From Geobacteraceae bacterium (GTDB lineage Bacteria > Desulfobacterota > Desulfuromonadia > Geobacterales > Pseudopelobacteraceae): DNA of 64,000 bases. The DNA is taken from contig JADKKR010000013.1 in assembly GCA_016720395.1 (NCBI GenBank), forward strand, positions 49,812 to 113,811, written 5' to 3'. The notes beneath the pieces were generated by a model that was not told where the DNA came from, ran no database searches, and worked only from the letters and a program-made list of their open reading frames with translations. Below are positions 16,494-25,065 of the stretch, in pieces. Made by a program: the position numbers and the translations under genes. Position 1 is the stretch's first letter. Each line of letters starts with the position of its first letter.

Positions 16494-17311
16494 TGCAGTT
16501 CACATCCATGATTCTTTCCAATGCGGAGGTCTCGCCCGGATACTGGCGTATGCGCATGACCGCCCCGCAGCAATTTGCTTCAGCCACGCCCGGCCAGTTT
16601 GTTATGGTACGGGTCAGCGGAGCCATCGATCCCTTGCTGCGCCGACCCTTCGGTATCTTCGATGTCGGCGTCCATGCCCCGGTTCAGAGCGGTGCCGTAC
16701 CGCAGCCGTATTTTGAAATGCTCTACCGCGTTGTAGGTAAGGGGACGGCCATGCTCTCGGCATTACATGAGACAGATGTCCTGGATATTCTCGGGCCGCT
16801 GGGCACCGGCTTCAATCTGGGCAGCCCTGACGAGGAGAAGCTGATTGTGGGAGGCGGGGTCGGTCTTGCGCCGCTCTACCTGCTGGCCAGGGAACTGGTG
16901 AAGCGATCTCCGGTGAGGCTGTTTGCCGGTGGCAGGACCCGGGATGATATCCTGTGCATTACCGAATTCGAACGTCTGGGTGTGGAATGCTACACTGCAA
17001 CCGAGGATGGTTCCCTGGGTGAATGCGGTCTGGTGACGGAGGCACTGCTGCGGCGCCTGGATGTGTTGAAGGGCAGGGCGACCATCTATGCCTGCGGTCC
17101 GCACGGCATGCTGAATGCCGTGGCTGCGACCGCCGAGGCCCGGAAGATTCCCTGTCAGGTCTCTCTGGAAGGGTACATGGCCTGCGGCGTGGGAGCCTGT
17201 CTGGGATGTGTCGCGCCGGGACGCGGGCATTCGGCCGAAACGCCTGATTTCCGCTGTGTCTGTACCGAAGGGCCGGTCTTTGAATCCAATGAGCTGAAGT
17301 GGAGGGACTGA
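16493..17311 (+). CDS. pyrK: Dihydroorotate dehydrogenase electron-transfer subunit
   Basis: FAD and [2Fe-2S] subunit that passes electrons from PyrD to NAD in class 1B dihydroorotate dehydrogenase. The FAD-binding RRPFGIF motif lies near residue 47, the NAD-binding GGGVGLAPLY near 118, and the cluster ligands are in MACGVGACLGCVAPG plus RCVCTEGPVF at the C-terminus. Start taken at ATG 16493 with AAGGAGAC upstream; it overlaps the rimI stop. The next gene, pyrD, begins three bases after its stop. Confidence 0.95.
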   Translation: MQFTSMILSNAEVSPGYWRMRMTAPQQFASATPGQFVMVRVSGAIDPLLRRPFGIFDVGVHAPVQSGAVPQPYFEMLYRVVGKGTAMLSALHETDVLDILGPLGTGFNLGSPDEEKLIVGGGVGLAPLYLLARELVKRSPVRLFAGGRTRDDILCITEFERLGVECYTATEDGSLGECGLVTEALLRRLDVLKGRATIYACGPHGMLNAVAATAEARKIPCQVSLEGYMACGVGACLGCVAPGRGHSAETPDFRCVCTEGPVFESNELKWRD

Positions 17312-17313
17312 CC

Positions 17314-18228
17314 ATGAAACCGGATATGTCCGTCAATCTTGCCGGCATTATGCTGCGCAACCCTGTTATGACCGCTTCAGGGACCTTCGGCTATGGTGAA
17401 GAGTTTGCAGAATATGTCAATCTGGAGTCGATCGGCGCCTTTGTAACCAAGGGGCTGTCGCTCAAGCCGCGTGCCGGAAACCCGACTCCGCGCATCGTTG
17501 AGACCCCGGGCGGGATGCTGAACGCCATCGGGCTGCAGAACGTGGGCATTGATGCCTTCATAGCCAAAAAGGTCCCATTCCTGAGGAATGTTAACACACC
17601 GGCCATCGCAAACTTCTTTGGCAATACGGTCGATGAGTACGCCGAACTGGCCCGCCGTCTGGATGAGATTCCTGAAGTAGCCGGGCTGGAGGTCAATATC
17701 TCCTGTCCGAACGTCAAGCAGGGTGGCATCGTCTTCGGCACCGACCCGGGCTGTGCGGCCAGCGTCGTTTCCGCCTGTCGGGCGGCCACGAAAAAACCGC
17801 TTATCGTCAAACTGTCCCCCAATGTGACCGATGTGGTGGTCATGGCCCGTGCCTGCGAGGATGCCGGGGCTGACAGTCTGTCGCTGATCAATACCCTGAC
17901 CGGCATGGCTATTGACCTGGGCCGGCGTCGTCCGGTGCTGGCCAATATAACGGGAGGCTTTTCCGGCCCGGCTATCAAGCCTATCGCTCTGCGCATGGTC
18001 TGGCAGGTGGCAAAAGCCGTCAAGGTCCCGATTATCGGCATCGGCGGGATTATGAACGCCACCGATGCGCTGGAGTTCATCCTGGCCGGAGCCACGGCGG
18101 TGCAGGTCGGTACCGCCAGCTTCATAAACCCCGGAGCAGCCCAGCAGATCGCCGGGGAAATGGAGGCTTGGCTGCTGGCCAACGGCGTGGCGGATATCAA
18201 GAGCCTGATCGGCGCACTGGAAGTATGA
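17314..18228 (+). CDS. pyrD: Dihydroorotate dehydrogenase, class 1B catalytic subunit
   Basis: Oxidises dihydroorotate to orotate in pyrimidine synthesis, partnered by PyrK. The 304-residue TIM barrel opens with NPVMTASGTFGYG, and has the active-site cysteine in LEVNISCPNVKQGG (class 1 enzymes use Cys as base), the FMN phosphate loops IPIIGIGGI-like (VPIIGIGGIMNATDALEFI) and GATAVQVGTASF. ATG 17314 is preferred over an in-frame GTG at 17299 because GGAGGG lies immediately upstream of the ATG. Confidence 0.96.
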   Translation: MKPDMSVNLAGIMLRNPVMTASGTFGYGEEFAEYVNLESIGAFVTKGLSLKPRAGNPTPRIVETPGGMLNAIGLQNVGIDAFIAKKVPFLRNVNTPAIANFFGNTVDEYAELARRLDEIPEVAGLEVNISCPNVKQGGIVFGTDPGCAASVVSACRAATKKPLIVKLSPNVTDVVVMARACEDAGADSLSLINTLTGMAIDLGRRRPVLANITGGFSGPAIKPIALRMVWQVAKAVKVPIIGIGGIMNATDALEFILAGATAVQVGTASFINPGAAQQIAGEMEAWLLANGVADIKSLIGALEV

Positions 18229-18232
18229 ACCG

Positions 18233-18922
18233 TTGACGGAGTTCGGTCTGTCCTTCCTGGCCGGCCTTGCCGGCAGCGGCCACTGCCTGGGGATGTGCGG
18301 CGGTCTCCTCGCCGCCCTGGCGGTGGCCAGCCCGGGTGCCTCTGCCGGTCAACGCTTGCGCATGAACCTTTCCTATCATATCGGCCGCATTATCACGTAC
18401 ACCCTCCTCGGCCTGCTGGCCGGGGCCGTCTCGCAGGCGGCACTCTTCAGCTTCCTTAAACCCCACCTTTACTGGCTGTTTGTTGTTGCGAACATACTGG
18501 TCATCATCGTCGGCCTGGCCACGGCCTTCGGTCTGCGCCGCCTGAGCCTGGCTGCGCTGGACGGTGTCGGCTGGGGATTCATGTCCCGGGCGCTTGGAAG
18601 GGCTTCCAGCCAGGCTACAGCCGGGGCGTTCCTGGCAGCGGGCCTGGTGATGGGACTGCTCCCCTGCGGTCTGGTCTACGGTGTGTTGATTGCGGCTGCC
18701 ACGGGCGGTTCCTGGCTGCAGGGAGGGGGTATGATGCTGGCCTTCGGACTGGGTACGCTGCCGGCCCTGCTGGCCTTCGGTCAGCTTGCAACGGCACTCG
18801 GGGCGATCGCCACGACGGTTTTCCTGCGGGTAATGGGGCTGGCCGTCGCCCTGCTCGGGGTGCTGGGACTTTTGAAGGCACTGGTCACCATGGGGGTCAT
18901 GCCGCCGTTAATGCTCTGGTGA
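18233..18922 (+). CDS. UreH/DsbD-like transmembrane protein (sulfite exporter TauE/SafE family)
   Basis: A 229-residue protein with six predicted membrane spans. The N-terminal GSGHCLGMCGG and the second conserved GLLPCGLVYG resemble the cysteine motifs of DsbD_2/UreH-like transporters (COG2836), which are linked to metal or reducing-equivalent transport in cytochrome oxidase maturation. The start is TTG at 18233, four bases after the pyrD stop, with no clear ribosome binding site, so translational coupling is likely. Substrate unknown. Confidence 0.8.
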   Translation: MTEFGLSFLAGLAGSGHCLGMCGGLLAALAVASPGASAGQRLRMNLSYHIGRIITYTLLGLLAGAVSQAALFSFLKPHLYWLFVVANILVIIVGLATAFGLRRLSLAALDGVGWGFMSRALGRASSQATAGAFLAAGLVMGLLPCGLVYGVLIAAATGGSWLQGGGMMLAFGLGTLPALLAFGQLATALGAIATTVFLRVMGLAVALLGVLGLLKALVTMGVMPPLMLW

Positions 18923-19025
18923 GTTTTCTGAGGCGTGCCGGATTATGGGAGAATGACTCTTCCCTGAAATACTTTGATTTTTTTGTGTTCTTTGTAACTT
19001 GTAAGGGCCAACTGCCATTTCTGGT

Positions 19026-19679
19026 TTATTTCGTTGAGAATGGCAGGCTGGAGATCGCGATGTCTCCATACCAGGCCGTTGCTTCGCTGCCGGTGTTGTC
19101 CGTATCGGTCATGATGGCAATGGCGCCCAGCCTGCGCGGCTCACTGCCGAACAGTCGCCGGTAATCGGCCAGAATATCACGCTGTTCAGTTACCCATGTG
19201 CCGGCCTTCTCCGCGCCTGACTCCACGACAACCATCATCGCGTTACGTGTATAGGGATTGGGAAATGATTCCTCCCGGGGCAGGCGACCGGCCCAGACAT
19301 AGTTGATGGCCTTCATCTGCCAGAAGAAAAAACCTGGAAAAATAACGTATACCCTGGCGCTGTAATCATCCCCCGCCCTGGTCTTCTCTGCCCCGTTCCC
19401 AATCGGCTCTGACACCTTCCATTTCCATCGTAGATAGCGATACTGCAGGGTGTCAAGCTGCACCTTTTTAAACATTCCGGAGCCAGCCGCCCGGCTATGG
19501 GCCTTGATTACCGTTGTTCCATCCTCGCGTACGAGGCTGTACTCCGTCTCTCCCCTGAAAGTTTTACGTTCCCAGCCGGCAAATCCATCTGATTCAAAAC
19601 GACTGACGGCCACTGTATCGGCATATGCGATAGCAGTCAGTGAAAATAATATTATTGCAATGAATGCGAAGAGTTTCAT
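19026..19679 (-). CDS. DUF3047 secreted protein
   Basis: A 217-residue protein with a cleavable signal peptide (cut after AIAYA, residue about 20) and a single DUF3047 domain: RYLRWKWKVSEPI, DDYSARVYVIFPG, INYVWAGRLPREESFPNPY and GAIAIMTDTDNTG. The family is exported and likely has a beta-sandwich, ligand-binding fold; function unknown. Its ATG overlaps the stop of the rhodanese gene (ATGA), so the two are one operon. Confidence 0.87.
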   Translation of the reverse strand: MKLFAFIAIILFSLTAIAYADTVAVSRFESDGFAGWERKTFRGETEYSLVREDGTTVIKAHSRAAGSGMFKKVQLDTLQYRYLRWKWKVSEPIGNGAEKTRAGDDYSARVYVIFPGFFFWQMKAINYVWAGRLPREESFPNPYTRNAMMVVVESGAEKAGTWVTEQRDILADYRRLFGSEPRRLGAIAIMTDTDNTGSEATAWYGDIAISSLPFSTK

Positions 19680-20089
19680 TGCGTATGCTGCAGAAGTTCC
19701 TGATACGGCCAGCCGGCAATACCGCCTTTCAGAATCAGCAGGCGCTCTTCAGGGATTCCCCTGGACTGTAGATACTCGTAACTGTTTTTTGCCCCGCTAC
19801 CTCCACGCGGGCAGACAATCACGACCGGTGCCGTGGATGCGTTGATCACGGTCAGGGTCTTGTCCAGTCGTTGTTTCTCGTCAGGATTTTTGGCCGGGAA
19901 GGCGTTGGTTTCGATGGACCCTTTAAGGTAGTGCTGCTGGAATTCACCGGGCGGCTGGATATCGACGATGACCACATCTTTCTGCTGCTGGATCATCTGC
20001 TTGAGTTCATCCGGACCGATGTAGTTTGCAGCCAGGGCCAGAGAGGCGTGTGTCAGAATCAGGGCCGAAATTACCAGTTTTTTGAACAT
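19676..20089 (-). CDS. Periplasmic rhodanese-like protein
   Basis: A 137-residue single rhodanese domain with a signal peptide (residues 1-20). The active-site loop is CPRGGSGAKNSYEYL, with Cys as predicted sulfur carrier; the start of the domain (IGPDELKQMI, VVIVDIQPPGEF) and end (LILKGGIAGW) are canonical. It should handle sulfane sulfur or a similar thiol reaction in the periplasm. GGGAG precedes the ATG. It forms an operon with the DUF3047 gene and is transcribed away from the LysR gene, which is a plausible regulator. Confidence 0.88.
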   Translation of the reverse strand: MFKKLVISALILTHASLALAANYIGPDELKQMIQQQKDVVIVDIQPPGEFQQHYLKGSIETNAFPAKNPDEKQRLDKTLTVINASTAPVVIVCPRGGSGAKNSYEYLQSRGIPEERLLILKGGIAGWPYQELLQHTQ

Positions 20090-20204
20090 GTGTTTCTCCC
20101 GTTCGTTTTTTTAATAGGTACCATGTAAAAATGTTGAAACGCAAATTGGTATTTTGTATAGTACCGATCAATAGTATCGTAATTCTGAATAAAGGTGATG
20201 TTTC

Positions 20205-21098
20205 ATGACCATAAAGCAGCTGGAGGTGTTTGTAGCCGTTGCCGAGACACACAGTTTTTCCCGGGGGGCGGAAAAAACCTGTATTACACAGTCCACCGCC
20301 AGTCAGCATATTCAGGGACTCGAAGAGGAGTTGGGCATCCGGCTCTTTGATCGCGGCAGGGGCGGGGCTTTACTGACTGAAGCCGGCAAGCTGTTTTTTG
20401 GACGTGCCCGCAGGATTCTGTCGGAGTGTGATGAGTCACGTTCTGCTGTTCGCCGATTTCTGGGCATGGAGGATGTTGTTCTGAAGGTCGGAGCAAGCAA
20501 TATCCCCGGAACCTGCCTGATCCCCTCAGCACTGGGCAGGTTTCAGGCAGAATGTCCCCGCGTCCGACTGGAGGTCTCCCAGGGCGACAGCAGGTCGGTC
20601 GTCCAGCAGTTGGTAGCCGAAGAGATAGAGCTTGGTTTCATCGGCGGGCGCTATGAAGATGACCGTGTTCATTTTGAGGAAATGGGTGAGGATACGATTG
20701 TCTGTGCCGTTTCCCGGGACAGGTCTGATGCTGCAAAAAAGAGCCTGAGCCAGGCCGAACTCTGCAAGGTTCCGCTGGTGGTTCGTGAGCAGGGCTCGGG
20801 CACCCAGAAGGCGGTCTATGAAGCCCTGGCCAAGACCTGGATCAACAGGGACTCTCTGCGTATCGTTGCGGTTCTGGGCAGCAGCGAGGCAGTTAAACGG
20901 GCCCTGCTGGAGGGTGCCGGCTATGCCTTTGTATCGAGCATGTCAATCGGTGAGGAGTTGAACAGCGGCCTCCTGACGACGGTCAGGATACCCGGACTTG
21001 TCGTCAGGCGAAAATTCTATGCCGCTCACCGGACCGGACGTGAGCTTTCGCCGGCAGCAGCGGCGTTCCTTTCACTGATGCTGGCCAGGCCGGTGTAG
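20205..21098 (+). CDS. LysR-family transcriptional regulator
   Basis: A 297-residue LysR-type regulator: winged helix-turn-helix at residues 1-60 (FSRGAEKTCITQSTASQHIQ, LEEELGIRLFDR) followed by a type 2 periplasmic-binding-like effector domain (VLKVGASNIPGTCLIPSAL onward). The effector domain resembles the CysL/CbbR or selenium-associated group. It is divergent from the rhodanese/DUF3047 pair over 115 bases that contain ATAGTA(C/T)CG twice in direct repeat, which fits LysR control of the neighbouring operon. Effector unknown; a sulfur compound is a reasonable guess from context only. Confidence 0.9.
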   Translation: MTIKQLEVFVAVAETHSFSRGAEKTCITQSTASQHIQGLEEELGIRLFDRGRGGALLTEAGKLFFGRARRILSECDESRSAVRRFLGMEDVVLKVGASNIPGTCLIPSALGRFQAECPRVRLEVSQGDSRSVVQQLVAEEIELGFIGGRYEDDRVHFEEMGEDTIVCAVSRDRSDAAKKSLSQAELCKVPLVVREQGSGTQKAVYEALAKTWINRDSLRIVAVLGSSEAVKRALLEGAGYAFVSSMSIGEELNSGLLTTVRIPGLVVRRKFYAAHRTGRELSPAAAAFLSLMLARPV

Positions 21099-21120
21099 TG
21101 ACTGTCAGCAGAGAACGCCA

Positions 21121-21164
21121 CAATAAAAGGGCGCCGGAGAATTGACCCCGGCGCCCTTTTATTG
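21121..21164. terminator. Bidirectional terminator between lysR and the rubredoxin-like gene
   Basis: A perfect 17-bp stem, CAATAAAAGGGCGCCGG with its complement at 21148-21164, closes a ten-base loop. T-rich arm ends on both strands suit termination of lysR from the left and of the small minus-strand gene from the right. Confidence 0.85.
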
Positions 21165-21184
21165 TCATGAGAATTATTATGTAG

Positions 21185-21289
21185 CTATTCCGCTTTCACA
21201 AACTGCCCCTTTTCACCGCATTTTTCACATTTTTGAGGCTTGCAGCGCCCTTCCTTACTGAATCCGCAGGTACATTTCCAGGTAGCCAT
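21185..21289 (-). CDS. RCKP-type rubredoxin-like protein, 34 residues
   Basis: A complete gene of only 34 codons, starting MATWKCTCGFSKEG and continuing RCKPQKCEKCGEKGQF. Cys6, Cys8, Cys16, Cys21 and Cys24 are available for a metal site, with C-x2-C as the second knuckle. This is the short RCKP rubredoxin-like family, presumed to bind iron or zinc. GGGAGGAAAC lies before the ATG. Its terminator is shared with lysR. Redox function is inferred from family name only. Confidence 0.8.
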   Translation of the reverse strand: MATWKCTCGFSKEGRCKPQKCEKCGEKGQFVKAE

Positions 21290-21384
21290 CTCGTTTCCTC
21301 CCTCTCTGTCGGGTTGTTTGCAAAAAACTGCACGTAGTGCTAGATTTAAAAAGTGAGTAAATTACCACGTAAGGATTCTACCCC

Positions 21385-21573
21385 ATGAGCGAACTGATCT
21401 TCATCCTGCTGTTTTTCGGCACCCCCGGCATCTTCGGTTTCATCATGGCCCGCAAGCGGGGAAAAAACGCCTACCTGTGGGGATTTCTCTGTGCAGTGTT
21501 TCCCTTTTTCCTGATGGTGCTCAAGATGCAGTACAAGCCCCAGGACAAGAAGTCGAACCCACCATCTGCCTGA
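21385..21573 (+). CDS. Small membrane protein, two spans
   Basis: A 62-residue frame with two predicted membrane helices (LIFILLFFGTPGIFGFIMA and AYLWGFLCAVFPFFLMVL) joined by the basic loop RKRGKN, and a polar tail KPQDKKSNPPS. TAAGGA lies upstream at good spacing. I do not recognise the family. The positive-inside pattern and ribosome binding site support a real gene. Confidence 0.55.
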   Translation: MSELIFILLFFGTPGIFGFIMARKRGKNAYLWGFLCAVFPFFLMVLKMQYKPQDKKSNPPSA

Positions 21574-21627
21574 CCTGCCCTTTATCCGTTCCACCTGAAC
21601 AGCAGCTGTGGTTCGGTAATGCAGTTA

Positions 21628-23934
21628 TTACTTGATGCACACCTTGCGCACTTCCTTGATATCCGTCAACCCCTGGAAGCACTTGAGAATACCGTCCTGC
21701 TTCAGCGTCGTCATCCCATCCTCAATGGCCTGACGACGTATCTTCTCGATCTCGGATTTATGCTTGATAAGAGATTTCATCGGGTCAGTCCCCTCCAGCA
21801 ACTCATGAAGTCCCAAACGCCCCTTGTATCCGGATTCCCCGCATTTCGGGCAGCCGACCGCCTTGTAGAGCTTTATCTCTGAGGGATTGATGCCGGTTTT
21901 TTTGAAGTCTGCGACACCATACTCAACGATGATGTCTTCAAGTTCTTTCCGGGCAGGGGTGTATTCCTTCTTGCAACTGGTGCACAGGCGTCTGGCCAGG
22001 CGCTGAGCCAGGATGCAGAGGATGGCATCTGAGAAGCTGAACGGATCAAGCTCCATGTCCAGCAGACGCGTGACGGTTTCCGGGGCGGAATTCGTGTGCA
22101 GCGTCGAGAAGACCAGATGCCCGGTCAGAGAGGATTCGACACCGATCTCGGCGGTCTCCTGGTCGCGCATCTCTCCAACCATGATAACGTCAGGATCGGC
22201 ACGCAGGAACGAACGCAGCGCTGCGGCAAAGGTGAAGCCGATCTTGGGATGCACCTGCACCTGGCGCAGCCCGCGCTGGGTTATCTCCACAGGATCCTCG
22301 GCCGTCCAGATCTTGGTTTCCGGTGTATTGATGACCGATATGGCAGAATGCAGGGTCGTGGTCTTCCCGGAGCCGGTCGGGCCGACGACGAGGATCAGTC
22401 CGTAGGGTTGCTTTATGCAGGCTTCAAGTACGCGCGAGTTGCGCTCGGTAAGCCCCAGCTTGTCATAGGGGAGTGCCGCCTCACCCGATGCAAGCACGCG
22501 CATGACCACATCCTCCAGCTGACCGGCGGTGGGAACTGTTGCTACACGCAGTTCTACATCGAGCGGGCCGAACTTTTTGAAATCGATCTTGCCGTCCTGC
22601 GGCTTGCGGCGTTCTGATATGTCGAGGCCACACATGATCTTGATGCGCGAGGGAATCGCGTATTTGTACTTGTAGGGGATTCTCTGGTACAGCTGGCAGC
22701 GCCCGTCGATGCGCATGCGCACCTGGACGTCCTCCTTGCCGGGATAGGGTTCGATATGAATATCGGAGACCTTCTTCTGCACCGCATCCATGATGATCTT
22801 GTTGACCAGCTGCACGATGACGCTGTCCTGCTCGGATACCTTCTGCGACTCGGTCTCGATCTCAGGCTCGTCACTCGAGTCCAGCTTGTTGAGCAGGTCA
22901 TTGATATTCCCGCCCATATTTGCCGATGATCCGTATCGGTAAAATAGATTGATGTAGTTCTGGATGTCATCCCGGAAGGCACCGATATAGCTGATGCGTT
23001 TGTATTCGGGGTAGACGAACTTGATCGTGTCATGGCGGCCCAGGTCACTGGGGTCTTCCATGACGATATGCAGGATGCCGTTTTCGATCTTGAAGGGGAC
23101 CCAGCCTTCCTTGACGAGCCGATCCGGTTTGACCCGTTTCAGGAGCTCATCCTCCAGCGGCTGCGAGGTCGGTTCGTAACCGATGAATTCAGTGCCGAAG
23201 TAGAAGGAAAGGTTCTTGGCCATGTCTTCCCTGGATACTCCGAACTCCCTCATCAGAACGGTATCCATCCCGATTTTTGCAACCTCCGGGTGAATGACCG
23301 CTTTTTCGATGATCTTGTCATCGATCAGGTTCTTGTCCAGCAGGTAGTTGTAGCGTGGCATCTGCCGGATGACCTTGGTGGTGGTCGAGAGGCGGTAGAT
23401 GTTGTGGATGGCGACAGAGAGGGAGGCGGCCAGTTCCGTAGCATAGCCGATATCTATGTCGGAAAAAAGCGTGCCGTCCTTCTTGTTGATGATCTGCATC
23501 ACGCCGATCAGGGTTTTCTGGAACTTCATCGGCACGCAGAGGACCTGCCTGGTCACAAACCCGGTCTTCTTGTCCCAGCTGTCGTCAAACTTCAGGTTTC
23601 GGCCGACCTTGAAAAGCTCGTTGGCATCGTAGGCATTCCTGATGTGCAGGGCTTCGCCCGAGATGGCACAGTATCCGGCCAGGCTTGCATCGTTGATCGG
23701 CACCACAATCTGCTGCAGTTCCGCGCCTGACTTTACCTTGGAGATAAGCAGGTTGCGCTTGGCATCAGCCACATAGATGGTGAGCCGCTCGGCACTGAAC
23801 AGCGTGGCTATGCTGTCTTTAATAGTGATCAGGATGGTATTGAGGTTGTCGGCTGAATGCAGTTCGTTGATCTTGTCCATCAACCTCATGCGATACTCAT
23901 GCTGCTTTTTGAGTTCTTCCGATTCCTGGGCCAT
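21628..23934 (-). CDS. GAF-domain GspE/PilB-like secretion ATPase
   Basis: A 768-residue hexameric-type ATPase for type II secretion or type IV pilus machines. Residues about 20-180 form a GAF domain (CVPMKFQKTLIGVMQIINK), fused to a GspE N-terminal region (about 210-330) and the ATPase core: Walker A GPTGSGKTTT near 518, Asp box and Walker B DVIMVGEMRDQETAEIG, His box GHLVFSTLHTN. Four cysteines (CTSC near 650 and CPKC near 697) make the zinc knuckle of the GspE group. The N-terminal GAF fusion suggests control by a small ligand. No other secretion genes are adjacent, so its machine is unknown. Confidence 0.9.
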   Translation of the reverse strand: MAQESEELKKQHEYRMRLMDKINELHSADNLNTILITIKDSIATLFSAERLTIYVADAKRNLLISKVKSGAELQQIVVPINDASLAGYCAISGEALHIRNAYDANELFKVGRNLKFDDSWDKKTGFVTRQVLCVPMKFQKTLIGVMQIINKKDGTLFSDIDIGYATELAASLSVAIHNIYRLSTTTKVIRQMPRYNYLLDKNLIDDKIIEKAVIHPEVAKIGMDTVLMREFGVSREDMAKNLSFYFGTEFIGYEPTSQPLEDELLKRVKPDRLVKEGWVPFKIENGILHIVMEDPSDLGRHDTIKFVYPEYKRISYIGAFRDDIQNYINLFYRYGSSANMGGNINDLLNKLDSSDEPEIETESQKVSEQDSVIVQLVNKIIMDAVQKKVSDIHIEPYPGKEDVQVRMRIDGRCQLYQRIPYKYKYAIPSRIKIMCGLDISERRKPQDGKIDFKKFGPLDVELRVATVPTAGQLEDVVMRVLASGEAALPYDKLGLTERNSRVLEACIKQPYGLILVVGPTGSGKTTTLHSAISVINTPETKIWTAEDPVEITQRGLRQVQVHPKIGFTFAAALRSFLRADPDVIMVGEMRDQETAEIGVESSLTGHLVFSTLHTNSAPETVTRLLDMELDPFSFSDAILCILAQRLARRLCTSCKKEYTPARKELEDIIVEYGVADFKKTGINPSEIKLYKAVGCPKCGESGYKGRLGLHELLEGTDPMKSLIKHKSEIEKIRRQAIEDGMTTLKQDGILKCFQGLTDIKEVRKVCIK

Positions 23935-24033
23935 GGCACGATCCTGTCTCGTTGATGTAATGCCTTGTAAGATTATCAGATTCGCGCTATTTCACAAGTG
24001 ACAAATGCGATGGTATTCTGATCAGCATTCTGT

Positions 24034-24061
24034 TTGACTATCATGGTGTTCCTGTTAAAAT
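24034..24061 (+). promoter_or_regulatory. Candidate sigma-70 promoter for mutM
   Basis: TTGACT at 24034-24039 and TAAAAT at 24056-24061 with a 16-base spacer, each one mismatch from consensus. It lies about 60 bases before the mutM ATG in the region between mutM and the divergent GspE-like gene. Confidence 0.4.
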
Positions 24062-24123
24062 CCTGCGGTCACGATTCATAATAACAAATGTCCGGAGACA
24101 TGCGATGCAAGCAGGTACTGCTT

Positions 24124-24936
24124 ATGCCTGAATTACCGGAAGTAGAGAGTGTTGTCCGTACGCTCCGCAACGGTACACCTTCACTGATCGGTGCACGGAT
24201 CCGCTCCGTGGACCCGGTCTGGCCGGGTGTATGTGCACACCGGCCGGATGACCTCTGCCTGGAACAGCTTGTGGGGTGCCGTTTTGATTCGATTGCCAGG
24301 CGGGGCAAGTATCTGATCTTTTCTCTGAGTTGCGCGGACAGCCGGGCGCATTTCCTTGTCATTCACCTGCGTATGACCGGCCGTCTGTTCCTGGTGCCGG
24401 ACCGTGATGCGTTGCAGCGGCACACACGCCTGGTGCTGTATCTTGCTGGCGGCCATGCCCTGCGTTTTGACGACCCGCGCAAGTTCGGCCGGGTCTGGCT
24501 GACCGATGATCCCGGCACGCTGACGGGCAGGATGGGGCCGGATGCATTGACCGTCAGTCCTGATGAGTTTGCCGGGCGCCTGGCAGGATATCGCCGCCAG
24601 GTCAAGCCGCTTCTTCTGGACCAGTCGTTTGTTGCCGGCCTCGGCAACATTTACGCCGACGAGAGTCTCTACCGCGCAGGCATACATCCGCGTGCGAACT
24701 CTGCTGATCTTCTGCCGGAGGATGTGCGCCGGCTGCATGCTGCGGTCACATCGGTTCTTGGCGAGGCGGTTGCTGCCGGGGGCGCCAATATCGACGGAGT
24801 CTTCAAGGCCGGCAGTTTTGTTATCAATGTCTACGGACGCGAGGGAGCTCCCTGCAGGATCTGCGGAACGCCCGTCAGCAAGATCAGGCTCGGGCAGCGC
24901 GGAACCCATTTTTGCGGACAGTGTCAGCCTCTCTGA
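24124..24936 (+). CDS. mutM: Formamidopyrimidine-DNA glycosylase
   Basis: Base-excision repair enzyme that removes 8-oxoguanine and formamidopyrimidines and cuts the abasic site. The start is fixed by chemistry: Pro2 after removal of Met is the nucleophile, and MPELPEVE begins at ATG 24124; a further upstream ATG at 24088 would bury it. Other landmarks are Lys in RRGKYL, the helix-two-turn-helix LDQSFVAGLGNIYADESLY, and the C-terminal zinc finger CRICG-x16-CGQC. Length 270 residues, standard for the family. Confidence 0.96.
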   Translation: MPELPEVESVVRTLRNGTPSLIGARIRSVDPVWPGVCAHRPDDLCLEQLVGCRFDSIARRGKYLIFSLSCADSRAHFLVIHLRMTGRLFLVPDRDALQRHTRLVLYLAGGHALRFDDPRKFGRVWLTDDPGTLTGRMGPDALTVSPDEFAGRLAGYRRQVKPLLLDQSFVAGLGNIYADESLYRAGIHPRANSADLLPEDVRRLHAAVTSVLGEAVAAGGANIDGVFKAGSFVINVYGREGAPCRICGTPVSKIRLGQRGTHFCGQCQPL

Positions 24937-25065
24937 CAGCGTGCGGGAATGTTTCACCGGTACCACTGATGCCTGTGCCGCTTGACTTTGCTGCCAGTGG
25001 TGTTACAAGATAGCATCGCAACGTACTAACAGATCCGGCTGGATTGACAGAGGAGGGGCATACCT

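Noticed and set aside
17391..18200. Long open frame on the minus strand across pyrD (269 codons)
   Set aside because: It is antisense to a complete, well-recognised pyrD and has low-complexity Ala/Ser/Thr-rich content; a shadow of GC-rich codon use.
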